A DNA stretch of 64,000 nt from an uncultured Clostridium sp. (GTDB lineage Bacteria > Bacillota > Clostridia > TANB77 > CAG-508). The stretch covers positions 1 through 64,000 of the forward strand of contig CABVAF010000004.1 in the NCBI GenBank assembly GCA_902496295.1. The letters are read 5' to 3'. The notes below the pieces were generated by a model that was given only the letters and a program-made list of their open reading frames with translations, did no database searches and was not told where the DNA came from. Shown here one piece after another: positions 42,835 through 52,723 of this stretch. Position numbers and translations under genes: made by a program. How positions within the stretch are numbered: position 1 is the stretch's first letter; the number at the start of each line of letters is the position of its first letter.

Positions 42835-43776
42835 ATGGCAAACATAAAAGTGCCATGCAAAATACAAATGGGATTTTTTGATAAGTTAAAACAAGGTTTA
42901 AGTAAAACAAAACAGTCATTTAATGATAAAGTAAATAATGTATTTAGTACATTTAGAAAAGTAGATGAAGAGTTATTAGAGGAGCTAGAAGAGGCACTAA
43001 TAATGTCAGATGTGGGAGTAGAAACATCAACTAAAATTATTGGAAAATTAAGAGATAGAATAAAAAAACAAAATTTAAAAGAGGCAGAAGAAGTAAAACA
43101 AGTTTTAAGAGAAGAAATACAAAACATCTTTGATGAAGTAGACAATAGCTTACATTTAGAAACAAAGCCATCTGTTATACTAGTTGTAGGAGTAAATGGT
43201 GTTGGTAAAACTACTTCTATAGGTAAAATTACAAATAGACTAAAACAAGATGGTAAAAAAGTTGTAATTGCCGCAGCAGACACATTTAGAGCAGCGGCAG
43301 TAGAACAACTTGAAATTTGGGCAAATAGAGCAGGTTGTCCAATTGTAAAAAAAGAAGAGGGAGCAGACCCCGCATCTGTGGTATATGACGCTATTAAGAA
43401 AACAAAAGAAGAAAATGCAGATGTTTTAATATGCGACACGGCAGGAAGACTTCACAATAAAAAATATTTAATGGATGAGCTTGAAAAGATAAAAAGAGTT
43501 ATAGACAAAGAACTTCCAGACGCATCTAAAGAAATTCTTTTGGTATTAGATGCAACAACAGGACAAAATGCAATTTTGCAAGTTCAAGCGTTTAAAGAAA
43601 CTGTAGATATAACAGGACTTGTTTTAACAAAGCTAGATGGTACAGCAAAAGGTGGTGTTGTAATAGGTATAACAAACGAAAACCATATGCCTGTTAAGTT
43701 TATAGGAGTAGGCGAGCAAATAGACGATATGGAAGTATTTAATAGCAAAGATTTTGTTAAAGCAATAATAGAATAA
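42835..43776 (+). CDS. ftsY: Signal recognition particle receptor FtsY
   Basis: SRP-dependent targeting GTPase, 313 residues. A short N domain (no long acidic A domain, as in many Firmicutes) is followed by the NG GTPase with GVNGVGKT (119-126), DTFRAAAVEQLEIW, DTAGRLHNKKYLMDEL, TKLDGTAKGG and the closing GVGEQIDDMEVF. The ATG at 42835 has SD AAGGGAG very close; the more familiar MGFFDKL start is in frame at 42868 but has no SD. A TATACT at 42799-42804 may be the -10. Confidence 0.96.
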   Translation: MANIKVPCKIQMGFFDKLKQGLSKTKQSFNDKVNNVFSTFRKVDEELLEELEEALIMSDVGVETSTKIIGKLRDRIKKQNLKEAEEVKQVLREEIQNIFDEVDNSLHLETKPSVILVVGVNGVGKTTSIGKITNRLKQDGKKVVIAAADTFRAAAVEQLEIWANRAGCPIVKKEEGADPASVVYDAIKKTKEENADVLICDTAGRLHNKKYLMDELEKIKRVIDKELPDASKEILLVLDATTGQNAILQVQAFKETVDITGLVLTKLDGTAKGGVVIGITNENHMPVKFIGVGEQIDDMEVFNSKDFVKAIIE

Positions 43777-43863
43777 AATTTAAACTTCTTATAAATAGAA
43801 CAATTTAAGTTTTTAGATTAAATATAAAATCATCTATAAAAAGTAACAAGAAAGGAGATTTTA

Positions 43864-46788
43864 ATGGATAATAAAAACTCTAATGTAGATAAGCAAGAAA
43901 ATATTGGGGATGCAGTAAATGTAAAAACAGAAGTAAAAGAAGAAAATAAAACTAAAGAGCCAAAGTCTATGAAAAAGAAAAGCAGAATGTATCTTGTACT
44001 ACTATTTTTAGTAATTACTGCAATTGTAATGTATGTAATATATAGAGGAAATTATCTAGAAATATTAGAACTTGGAGAAAACTATTTACCAATATTCTGG
44101 AGAAATATTGCTTATATAACTATTACATTTGCAATAAACTTTTTAGTGCTTTTTATATTAATATACTTAACAAATAGAAAGATAAAAAAAGGTTTGCAAC
44201 CATTTTTTGATGAAGAAAAAAGAAAAATGCCCAAACTTTTAAATAAGTCACTTGCTTTTATATTATCTGTTTTAGTAAGTGGTTTAACAACTTCTGTTTT
44301 GCTAGATAAAGTAATGTTGTGCTTTAATAGTGCTGGTTTTGGTATAAATGACCCAGTTATGAATTATGATATTGGATATTTTGTATTTCAAAAACCATTT
44401 ATAGAATTTATTTTATTATATGCAATGGGTATAGTAGTAGGTTTAACAATATATGCAGCTCTTTATTATATTATTGCAATAAACCACTATTTTGATGGAG
44501 TAGATAGAGAGACTTTAAGAAAAAGTCCATTAATAAAACAAGCTTTAGTTAATTTAAGAGTACTAGCTGTACTTCTTGGAGTATTTATTGTTATATGGAC
44601 TCAAAGTATTGGCACACAAAAATTTATGACACTAGAACAAGATAGCTTATCTTATTCTTTATATGGTGCAGGAGTAGCAGATACAACCATACAGCTTTGG
44701 GGCTATAGAATATTAGCTGTTGTAATAGTGGTATCTATATTTATAGCTGTAAAATACATAAATTTAAAACAAAGCAAGAAAGTACTTTTATCACTAATGG
44801 TAGTACCAATATATATGATAGCAATGTTTTTAGTTTTATTTGGATTTCAAGCTTTCTTTGTTAATTCAAATGAGCTTGACAAAGAAAAGTCAAATATTGC
44901 AGCAAATATAGATTATACTAAACAAGCATATAACATAAATGTAGAAGAAGTTAATTTGACAGATGAAGGCACTCTTACTAAGGAAGATATAACTAATAAC
45001 AGTAATCTTTTAGATAATATTGCTTTAGTAAATAGCGATATTGTTCTACAAGACTTAAACGCATTACACACAAATAAAGGATATTATGCATATAGAAATA
45101 CGCAAATTGCTCAAAAAACAATAAATGGGGAAACACAATTAGTGTACATCTCTCCAAGGGAAATTGTAAGTAGTGAAGGAACATATAACAATAAAACATA
45201 TGAGTATACTCATGGATTTGGAACAATTGTAACATCTGCAACAGATATAGATGAAAAGGGTAACTTAGTAAATTTACAAAAAGGTTTTGATAATGAGGAT
45301 AATGTTTTAGAAATTTCAGAGCCAAGAATTTATTTTGGAACTCAAACAAACGATACAGTTGTTACAAACAGTAAAACTAAAAAGGAGTTTGACTACCCAG
45401 TAACAGACAAGGGAAGCACAAAAAATGAGGAAAATACTTATGATGGAAATGCAGGATTAAATCTTGGATTTTTGGACAGATTAATATTAGCGATAAAGGA
45501 GCAAGACTTAAAACTAGCTTTTTCAAGTGATGTAACAGATGAAAGCAAGATATTAATAAATAGAAATATAACAGAAAGAGCAAAAACTTTATTACCAGAC
45601 TTAATTTATGATGAGAATCCATATATTATAATAGATGAGAATGGAAAACTTATATGGGTATTAGATGCATATACAACATCAAATAATTATCCATATTCAC
45701 AAAAAATAACAATAGATACAAGTAATGGAAGAAAAGAAGTAAATTATATAAGAAATTCTGTAAAAGTGTTAATAGATGCATATGATGGAACAATTAAATT
45801 TTATATAACTGATAAAACAGACCCAATAGCAATGGCATATTACAATTTATATGATGGCTTATTTGAAGATAAAGATACACAAATACCAGAATATATAAGC
45901 AATCAATTTGTATATCCAAAATTTTTATATAAGATACAAGCTGAATTAATTACAAGATATCATGATGTTCAACCAGATGTATTATACAGAAATGATGATG
46001 TTTGGAGCATTGCAACAAACAATATTAGTAAAGTGTCAACAAAAACAGGAACAGAAATAGAACCATATTATACTATGGTACAAACAATTGAAAATGCAGA
46101 ACCAGAGCTTGGATTGGTAATACCTTATACACCATATAATAAACAAAATATGCTAGCATATATGGTAGGTACATATGAAAATGGTCAGCCACAACTTAAA
46201 ATATATAAATATCCATCAGATAGTAATGTACTTGGACCAATGCAATTAAATACTCAACTAGAACAAGATGAGAGAATTGCAAGTGAATTAGAAAGCTTAA
46301 ACACTACAGGAACAAAGATAACAAAATATTTAATTGCTGTTCCAATAGATAATAAAATATTGTATATAGAGCCAATATACCAACAATACATTAATGAAGA
46401 AGATTCGGTGCCTACTTTAAAAAGGGTAATTGCAGCTTCTGGAAATAAAGTTGCAATTGGAAATACTTTAGAAGAAGCACTAACAAATTTAGTTTCTCAA
46501 TATGCTGTTGACATAGAAGTAGAAAATACAGATAATATAGATGACTTAATAGATGCAATAATTAGAGCAAATAATAATGTAAAAGAATCTGGTCAAAATG
46601 GAGATTGGACTATGATGGGAAAAGACATGGATAAATTACAAACATTAATAGATCAGTTAAATACATTAGTAGAGGAGAAACGAAAAGAAGAACAAGAAAA
46701 TACACAAACTAATACAATAAATAATAATGTAATGGATAATATTTATGTAGAAAATAGCAGTGTAGCTAATGAAACAACCACTTGGTAA
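43864..46788 (+). CDS. UPF0182-family large membrane protein
   Basis: A 974-residue protein with seven TM segments in the first 330 residues and a large extracytoplasmic domain beyond, matching the UPF0182 layout. Family marks are NDPVMNYDIGYFVFQKPF, the segment after TM7 with NIDYTKQAYNI, and late RNDDVWSIATN and YTPYNKQNMLAYMVGTYENGQ. The function of the family is not known. SD AAAGGAG lies just before the ATG. It follows ftsY by 87 bases and is likely cotranscribed. Confidence 0.92.
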   Translation: MDNKNSNVDKQENIGDAVNVKTEVKEENKTKEPKSMKKKSRMYLVLLFLVITAIVMYVIYRGNYLEILELGENYLPIFWRNIAYITITFAINFLVLFILIYLTNRKIKKGLQPFFDEEKRKMPKLLNKSLAFILSVLVSGLTTSVLLDKVMLCFNSAGFGINDPVMNYDIGYFVFQKPFIEFILLYAMGIVVGLTIYAALYYIIAINHYFDGVDRETLRKSPLIKQALVNLRVLAVLLGVFIVIWTQSIGTQKFMTLEQDSLSYSLYGAGVADTTIQLWGYRILAVVIVVSIFIAVKYINLKQSKKVLLSLMVVPIYMIAMFLVLFGFQAFFVNSNELDKEKSNIAANIDYTKQAYNINVEEVNLTDEGTLTKEDITNNSNLLDNIALVNSDIVLQDLNALHTNKGYYAYRNTQIAQKTINGETQLVYISPREIVSSEGTYNNKTYEYTHGFGTIVTSATDIDEKGNLVNLQKGFDNEDNVLEISEPRIYFGTQTNDTVVTNSKTKKEFDYPVTDKGSTKNEENTYDGNAGLNLGFLDRLILAIKEQDLKLAFSSDVTDESKILINRNITERAKTLLPDLIYDENPYIIIDENGKLIWVLDAYTTSNNYPYSQKITIDTSNGRKEVNYIRNSVKVLIDAYDGTIKFYITDKTDPIAMAYYNLYDGLFEDKDTQIPEYISNQFVYPKFLYKIQAELITRYHDVQPDVLYRNDDVWSIATNNISKVSTKTGTEIEPYYTMVQTIENAEPELGLVIPYTPYNKQNMLAYMVGTYENGQPQLKIYKYPSDSNVLGPMQLNTQLEQDERIASELESLNTTGTKITKYLIAVPIDNKILYIEPIYQQYINEEDSVPTLKRVIAASGNKVAIGNTLEEALTNLVSQYAVDIEVENTDNIDDLIDAIIRANNNVKESGQNGDWTMMGKDMDKLQTLIDQLNTLVEEKRKEEQENTQTNTINNNVMDNIYVENSSVANETTTW

Positions 46789-46814
46789 AGCTTTTATAAA
46801 AATAGAAAAACTAG

Positions 46815-46858
46815 TATAATTTTAGCAAAAAAATCCACCCTAATATTGGGTGGATTTT
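46815..46858 (+). promoter_or_regulatory. -10 element and hairpin covering the SD of the DUF5665 gene
   Basis: TATAAT at 46815-46820 is followed by AAAATCCACCC (46830-46840), which pairs perfectly with GGGTGGATTTT (46848-46858). The 3' arm contains the only SD-like sequence (GGTGG) for the ATG at 46862. The hairpin may end the UPF0182 transcript and, in a transcript from TATAAT, mask the ribosome site. Confidence 0.5.
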
Positions 46859-46861
46859 ACA

Positions 46862-47152
46862 ATGTTTAAAAGAAATAAAGTTGAAAAATTATTATTAGAA
46901 AATATAGATAAACTAAATAAATCGTTACAAAAAAACAATTTCCTAGATTTAGTAGAACTACTTGGAGATAGGAAAAAACTATTTATAAGAAATTTGTCTA
47001 GTGGTATATTTAAGGGGATTGGAATAGGCATAGGTGTAACTTTAATAACAGCTATATTATTAATATTGCTACAGAAAATAGTTGCACTAAACATTCCAAT
47101 AATAGGTGAATTTATTGCTGATATTGTAGATATAGTTCAAAACAGCAGATAG
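46862..47152 (+). CDS. DUF5665 small membrane protein
   Basis: A 96-residue protein matching the DUF5665 pattern: a basic N-terminal helix, then RNLSSGIFKGIGIGIGVTLI, a TM segment (about 52-75), and the closing IPIIGEFIADIVDIVQ. Its function is unknown; the family is common in Clostridia. An in-frame GTG at 46850 lies inside the hairpin; ATG 46862 is preferred from the family length. Confidence 0.82.
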   Translation: MFKRNKVEKLLLENIDKLNKSLQKNNFLDLVELLGDRKKLFIRNLSSGIFKGIGIGIGVTLITAILLILLQKIVALNIPIIGEFIADIVDIVQNSR

Positions 47153-47184
47153 TACGTAAATTTAAAGAAAAATAAGTTAAAAAG

Positions 47185-47230
47185 AAACTATTGGTCAAAA
47201 CTAAATTTAGTTTTAACCAATAGTTTTTAT
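47185..47230. terminator. Bidirectional terminator between the DUF5665 gene and mutS2
   Basis: A near-perfect 21-bp stem (47185-47205 with 47208-47228, one mismatch) with AAACTATTGGT and ACCAATAGTTT at the outer ends, A run before and T run after. Confidence 0.85.
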
Positions 47231-49653
47231 AATTTAAGTTCTACTATAGTAACACCTAAGTCACCTTCACCATATGAGCCTAATCTATAGCTTTTTACGT
47301 AATGGTTGTTTTTTAAGAATGCATGTACACCATGCATTAGTTTACCAGTACCTTTACCATGTACAATGCGTACAGAAGGTATGTTAGATAAAACGCAACT
47401 GTCTAAATATTTATCTATTATTTGAGTTGCTTCCTCAACATTTAAACCAATAACATTTATTTCACTAGATATGTTTTTACTTTTAAAATCTCCTGACTTT
47501 TGAAAACCTACTTTAGAGTTCGGAAGATTATGCTTCGATTTACTATTAGATAAATTATTTTTTTCAACTTTTTCTAGATTATTTAGTTTTATATTCATTT
47601 TTGCGTTTCCAATTTGAACTAAAACTTCTTTAGAACGATTTGGCAAACTTTGGACTATACCTTCTTTCTGAAGCGGAACAACAAATACATTCATACCAAC
47701 TTTTATATTTTCTTTTAGAAGAGCTTTACTTTTTGCACTATTTAGAGGATTATTATTTGCAATGCCACTATTTGCTGAATAGTTTTCTAAATTTACATTT
47801 AGTTTGTTTCTTAAAGAATTAGCCTCTTTTAAGTCGTTATTATTATTTTCTAACATTTGGTTTAACTCTTTAATAATTTCGTTAGCCTCTTCTTTAGCGG
47901 AAAGTATAATGTTTCTTGCTTGCAATTTAGCATCTTCAAGTAACTTAGAATGGCCATAATCTATTTTGTTTTTTTCCTCTTCAAGAGACTTTCGCAAGTT
48001 TTGTACTTGAATTAAGTTTTTATCTATATTTGATTTTTCATTTTCTATTTGCAGTTTGTTTTCATATATACTTTTTAGTAAGTCCTCAATATGAACAGTA
48101 TCTTTGTCTATGCTGTTTTCCGCAGAGTTTAATATTTCTTCTTTTAAACCTAATTTTCTGCTAATTGCAAAAGCGTTGCTTTTACCAGGAATTCCTACTA
48201 ATAGCTTATATGTTGGTTTTAAATTTGTTACATCAAAGTCGCAACTAGCATTTTTAAAACCTTTTGTTACTAATGCATAGTTTTTTAGTTCTGGATAATG
48301 TGTAGTTGCTAAAATTATACAACCCTGGTTATATAAATAATTCAGGGTGCTTATAGCTAAACTTGCGCCTTCTACAGGGTCTGTTCCTGAACCTAATTCA
48401 TCTAATAAAACTAGACTATTGTTACTAGCGGAATTTGTAATGTTTATAATATTTACCATATGAGAAGAAAATGTACTTAAAGATGCCTGGATACTTTGCT
48501 CGTCTCCAATATCTATAAAAATATTATCAAATACACATATGCTTGTTCCAGAATTGCATAAAGGGTATATTCCAGAATATGCAAGAAGTAAGTTTAATCC
48601 AACTGTTTTTAAGGTTGCAGTTTTTCCACCTGTGTTTGGACCAGTAATTACTAAGCAAGAAAAGTCATTTCCAATTTCAACATCGATAGGTACAACTACT
48701 TTTTTATCTATTAAAGGGTGTCTAACTTTAACAAATTTTATATGTTTTTCTTTATTAAGTAGAGGCTCGTTTCCACCAGTTTCTGAAGAATAATTTGCTT
48801 TAGCAAATATTAAATCTAAATTACCAATTGTATCTATATTATTTAACAAAGTATCTATTAGTGGGGCAATAGATAATGTTAATTCATTTAAGATTTTGTG
48901 TATTTCTTTTTCTTCATCAATTTTTATATTTTGTATTTCATTATTCATTTCAAAAGTAGAAATAGGTTCTATATATAAAGTAGAGCCACTTGAGGAAATA
49001 TCATGTACTAAGCCTTTAATTTCATTTCTATATTCTTCTTTAACAGGAACAACATATCTACCATCTCTAATAGTAACAATAGAATCCATCATAAATTTAG
49101 ATTTTGAATGAATTAAGTCTTGCAATTTATCTTTTAATCTTTGTTCTAAAATTTTTCTTTTCTTTCTTAGACTAGATAAAGCAGGGGAAGCGTCATCTGC
49201 AATAGTGTTTTCATCTATAATTTTATTATTTATGTTTAGTGCAACATGGTCATTAACATATAAGGAAGAAAACATATCTTCAAGTAAAGGAAAAGAGTTA
49301 CTATTATTCGAAATGTTAGAATTAAAGTATTTTTTTAATTCGGAAGATAATGTTAAAACCTTGGAAATGTCTAATAGAGCCTTACAAGATAAATTTATTT
49401 CACTTTTTATAATTTTGAAATAAGGCTTTATATCTGCAATTTCGGAAAGAGGTATATTACCAAAGGCTATTTTCATATTTATAGCTTCAGTAGTTAAATT
49501 AAGTAATCTTTCTACAGATTCAAAATTGAAAGAGGGAAACATATCTAAAAGTTTTTCCCTACCTACATAAGTTTTACAATAATTTTTTATTAAATTAGTA
49601 ATTTTATTATATTCTAAAGAATTTAATTCTTTAATTCTATTTGCATTTTCCAT
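47227..49653 (-). CDS. mutS2: MutS2 / ribosome-rescue ATPase-endonuclease
   Basis: An 808-residue MutS2. The ABC-like ATPase has Walker A GPNTGGKT at 338-345, the Walker B LLDELGSGTDP, and ATTHYPELK. A long coiled coil (about 510-620) precedes a KOW-like segment (VGMNVFVVPLQKEGIVQSLP) and the C-terminal Smr nuclease domain (INVIGLNVEEATQIID, VHGKGTGKLMHGVHAFL, YGEGDLGVTIVEL). MutS2 suppresses recombination and splits collided ribosomes in Firmicutes (established). No mismatch-recognition domain I is present, as expected. It is transcribed alone. Confidence 0.95.
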   Translation of the reverse strand: MENANRIKELNSLEYNKITNLIKNYCKTYVGREKLLDMFPSFNFESVERLLNLTTEAINMKIAFGNIPLSEIADIKPYFKIIKSEINLSCKALLDISKVLTLSSELKKYFNSNISNNSNSFPLLEDMFSSLYVNDHVALNINNKIIDENTIADDASPALSSLRKKRKILEQRLKDKLQDLIHSKSKFMMDSIVTIRDGRYVVPVKEEYRNEIKGLVHDISSSGSTLYIEPISTFEMNNEIQNIKIDEEKEIHKILNELTLSIAPLIDTLLNNIDTIGNLDLIFAKANYSSETGGNEPLLNKEKHIKFVKVRHPLIDKKVVVPIDVEIGNDFSCLVITGPNTGGKTATLKTVGLNLLLAYSGIYPLCNSGTSICVFDNIFIDIGDEQSIQASLSTFSSHMVNIINITNSASNNSLVLLDELGSGTDPVEGASLAISTLNYLYNQGCIILATTHYPELKNYALVTKGFKNASCDFDVTNLKPTYKLLVGIPGKSNAFAISRKLGLKEEILNSAENSIDKDTVHIEDLLKSIYENKLQIENEKSNIDKNLIQVQNLRKSLEEEKNKIDYGHSKLLEDAKLQARNIILSAKEEANEIIKELNQMLENNNNDLKEANSLRNKLNVNLENYSANSGIANNNPLNSAKSKALLKENIKVGMNVFVVPLQKEGIVQSLPNRSKEVLVQIGNAKMNIKLNNLEKVEKNNLSNSKSKHNLPNSKVGFQKSGDFKSKNISSEINVIGLNVEEATQIIDKYLDSCVLSNIPSVRIVHGKGTGKLMHGVHAFLKNNHYVKSYRLGSYGEGDLGVTIVELKL

Positions 49654-49921
49654 AAATTATTCATCCCTTCGACTAGAGTGCTTTTTAAATTAGCTATAAT
49701 ATGTAGATATTTACATTTTTAGCTAGAGCTTTCATGTGTATTATACCACAAAAATAAGGCTAAAAAAAGTTTAACGTAGAATTAAAATTAAATATTACAA
49801 TAATATTACATGCATATTATTTTTCTGTTACAGAGACAAAAATTGTGTTGTTTTTATGAATTTTTTGTTGTAAAATTAATTTATAAAGTTGTATATTGTC
49901 AAATTTAAGGAGGAATATAAA

Positions 49922-51139
49922 ATGGCAAAGAATCCAATGCAAAGAAGAGCAAATACTTCATTTATTTTAGGAATTTTAATTACACTATTACTAACAGGTA
50001 TTGTTATAGTTTTCTTAGTAATGCAATTATTAGATTCAAAGAAAACCATACAAACTTTTGAGGCTAATAGAGTAGAAGTTTATGCGTTAAATACAAGGGT
50101 AAATTCAGGACAAACTATCACAGAGGATATGTTGGATATTATAGAAGTAGATAGAAATACAGTTCCTGAAAATGCATTTAATGATATAGAATTAATAGAA
50201 AATTATTCATTAGAAGATGCTAATGGAAATCCTATTAGAACAAACGCATTTGGAGAGCTTTATGTAGAAATAGCTCAAACAAATGCTGCGGGCCAAAGTG
50301 TAAACAATGTATATGTAATTGTAAATGAAGGAGAAAAATATTATAGATATGCTACTCCAGAAACTTCATATAGCGCATCACAAGTAAAGCAAACAAATAG
50401 TGGATATGTTGTAACTACAGCTGCTGGAGATATCCCAGTTACAGAGATAAATGGTAATTATTATGCAGAACATCAAGAAGTACAAAATGAAGAAAAAGTA
50501 GAATATTCATTATCTCAAGTTCCAATTGTAGCAAAAGTAACTATGGCTCCAAATACAGTTTTAACAAATACATTAATTGCTAAATCAACAGAAAAAGTTA
50601 CAGACGACTTAAGAAAACAAGAATATAGTGTAATATTATTAACATCTCAAATTGAAAGTGGAGATTATATAGATGTAAGACTAAGAATGCCAGATGGAAC
50701 AGATTACATAGTAGCTTCACACAAAGAAGTTGAAATACCAGTTATAGGAGAAACAGATTCACCAAATACTATTTCAATTCAAGTTACAGAAGATGAAATT
50801 GTAACAATAAGCAATGCAATAGTAGAGTCTTACATGATGCCAGGTTCTTTATTATATGCAACAAGATATGTAGAGCCAGGACTACAAGAAAAGGCAACAC
50901 CAACATATTTGCCATCTCAAAAAGTTAAAACTTTAATAGACCAAAACCCAAATGTTACAGAAGTTGCTAAGAGAGAACTAGATGCAAGATATACAAACGG
51001 AACAAACAGAAATAATATTAATGATGTATTAAATCAAAATGCAGAAGATGCAGCAGATAATGTAAATGACAAAACAGAAGAAGAAATTACATTAATCCAA
51101 GAAGAAAGACAATTATACTTAGAGTCATTAGCAGGCTAA
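49922..51139 (+). CDS. CpaB/RcpC-like SAF-domain protein of the Tad-like locus
   Basis: First gene of the cluster, 405 residues. A single TM (about 13-35) is followed by a SAF/AFP-like beta-clip segment (VEVYALNTRVNSGQTITEDMLDIIEVDRNTV), a long insertion, and a second region (VPIVAKVTMAPNTVLTNTLI) with DYIDVRLRMPDGTDYIV, as in CpaB-type pilus assembly proteins. The start is ATG 49922 after AAGGAGG; an in-frame ATG at 49889 has no SD. In Tad systems CpaB sits in the envelope and helps build the channel. This organism is Gram-positive-type, so the role here is less clear. Confidence 0.75.
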   Translation: MAKNPMQRRANTSFILGILITLLLTGIVIVFLVMQLLDSKKTIQTFEANRVEVYALNTRVNSGQTITEDMLDIIEVDRNTVPENAFNDIELIENYSLEDANGNPIRTNAFGELYVEIAQTNAAGQSVNNVYVIVNEGEKYYRYATPETSYSASQVKQTNSGYVVTTAAGDIPVTEINGNYYAEHQEVQNEEKVEYSLSQVPIVAKVTMAPNTVLTNTLIAKSTEKVTDDLRKQEYSVILLTSQIESGDYIDVRLRMPDGTDYIVASHKEVEIPVIGETDSPNTISIQVTEDEIVTISNAIVESYMMPGSLLYATRYVEPGLQEKATPTYLPSQKVKTLIDQNPNVTEVAKRELDARYTNGTNRNNINDVLNQNAEDAADNVNDKTEEEITLIQEERQLYLESLAG

Positions 51140-51156
51140 TTTAAAAGGAGGATATT

Positions 51157-51855
51157 ATGAGAAAAATAGGGTTTATAGGAGCCTATGATAAAACAGACTT
51201 AATTCTATATTTAGCTAGAATATTATCAGCTTCTGGTAAAAAAATACTTTTTATAGATTCTACAATAACTCAAAAAGCTAAATATGTTGTTCCAGAAATA
51301 AGCCCTGTTAAATCATATGTTACAAACTTTGAAAATATAGATGTTGCTGTTGGATTCGAAGACTATTATGGCATAAAAGAATATCTAGGAATGCCATCAC
51401 ATGCAGATATGGGATATGATTATGCATTTCTAGATATTGATGATGCACAAAAGTTAGAAAATTTTCAAATAGATCCAGGAGATGTAAATTACTTTGTTAC
51501 TTCATTTGACTTATACTCATTAAAAAGAGGACTTGAAGTTTTAGGTAATTTAAGAGAAAAATTAAAATTAACTAAGGTATTATTTACAAGAGAAGCACTT
51601 CAAGAAGAAGATGACTATTTAAATTTCTTATCTATGGGATATAAAATAGAATGGTCTGATGATATAGTTTACTTTCCACTAGAAGTCGGAGACCAAAGCG
51701 TATGCATAGAAAATCAAAGAGTTTCTAGAATAAAATATAAAAAATTGAGTACTCAATATAGAGACAATTTATTATATATGTTAGCACAAATTGTGGGAGA
51801 CAGAGAGTATTCTGAAGTAAAGAAAGTATATAAACAATTAGAGAGAGGATTTTAA
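51157..51855 (+). CDS. MinD/CpaE-like protein with degenerate P-loop
   Basis: A 232-residue protein with the fold order of MinD-like ATPases: strand-loop MRKIGFIGAYDKTDLILYLA, then SGKKILFIDST, then YDYAFLDIDDA. The P-loop lacks the GKGGVGKT lysines and glycines, so ATP binding is doubtful. In Tad loci CpaE/TadZ proteins of this type, often with altered Walker A, place the machine at its site in the cell. SD AAAGGAGG lies close upstream. It is one base from the next gene and clearly in the operon. Confidence 0.65.
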   Translation: MRKIGFIGAYDKTDLILYLARILSASGKKILFIDSTITQKAKYVVPEISPVKSYVTNFENIDVAVGFEDYYGIKEYLGMPSHADMGYDYAFLDIDDAQKLENFQIDPGDVNYFVTSFDLYSLKRGLEVLGNLREKLKLTKVLFTREALQEEDDYLNFLSMGYKIEWSDDIVYFPLEVGDQSVCIENQRVSRIKYKKLSTQYRDNLLYMLAQIVGDREYSEVKKVYKQLERGF

Positions 51856-51856
51856 A

Positions 51857-52699
51857 ATGGCTATTGTAACATTTTATCGTAGAGGTAAAAAAGAAACAGG
51901 ACAAACTTTATCAATGGCAGCTATAGCAACAAATATGTCTATAGAGCATAATTATAAGATTTTAATAGTAGATACAGCTTTTCAATATAAAACATTAGAA
52001 GAATGCTTTTGGTCATTGCAAAAACAAGCACCTGCTATAAGTCCAAACAATAAAGGAACAAATGCTGCTATAGAATCTGGTATTGAGGGGTTAGTTAAAG
52101 TTATTTCAAGTAACAAAACTACTCCAGAAATAGTAAGAAACTATTCTAAAACAATATTAAGAGAAAGATTAGACTTTCTTCAAGCACCACTTACAACAGA
52201 ATATAAGGATTATGCAGAAGTTGCTCCTAAATATATAGATGTTTTAAATGCTGCAAATAGGTATTATGATTATATTTTTGTAGATGTGTATAAGGACTTA
52301 CCTATAAATGTAAAAGAAGAAATTCTACAAATTTCAGATATAGTTGTATATAACCTATTGCAGAATTTTAATAGTATAAATGACTTCTTGGACTTAAGAT
52401 CAAGTAACGACTTCTTTAAGAGAAGAAATATAATGCTTTTACTAGGAAGATGTGACTTAGATTCTAAATATAATGCTAAAAATGTTACTAGATATTTAAG
52501 GGAAAGAAATTTAATATCTTGTGTACCATATAATACATTATTTTTTGAAGCTTGTTCAGAAAATAAGTTAATAGAATTTTTATTAAAATATAGAAAACTA
52601 ACTGATGACCTAGACAGAAATGCAGTATTTATGAAAACAGTAGAGCAAACTGTTGTAGCAATAATAGACAAACTACATGAAGTACAAATGAGAGGATAG
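51857..52699 (+). CDS. MinD/CpaE-like (TadZ-type) protein
   Basis: A 280-residue protein that looks like a second MinD-type subunit. The segment FYRRGKKETGQTLSMAAIA takes the place of Walker A and retains some of the Lys, Gly and Thr order. KILIVDTAFQ follows as a switch, then YDYIFVDVYKDLP. It is more canonical than the preceding gene but still lacks the full GKGGxGKT. Two adjacent paralogues suggest a heterodimer, which is inference. SD GAGAGGA lies in the end of the previous gene. Confidence 0.65.
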   Translation: MAIVTFYRRGKKETGQTLSMAAIATNMSIEHNYKILIVDTAFQYKTLEECFWSLQKQAPAISPNNKGTNAAIESGIEGLVKVISSNKTTPEIVRNYSKTILRERLDFLQAPLTTEYKDYAEVAPKYIDVLNAANRYYDYIFVDVYKDLPINVKEEILQISDIVVYNLLQNFNSINDFLDLRSSNDFFKRRNIMLLLGRCDLDSKYNAKNVTRYLRERNLISCVPYNTLFFEACSENKLIEFLLKYRKLTDDLDRNAVFMKTVEQTVVAIIDKLHEVQMRG

Positions 52700-52723
52700 C
52701 CTTTTAGGAAGGAGACTTAAAAG

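Noticed and set aside
49654..49921. T-box or other riboswitch before the Tad-like locus
   Set aside because: No specifier loop or T-box core and no terminator/antiterminator pair was seen; the region is plain AT-rich sequence with weak palindromes.
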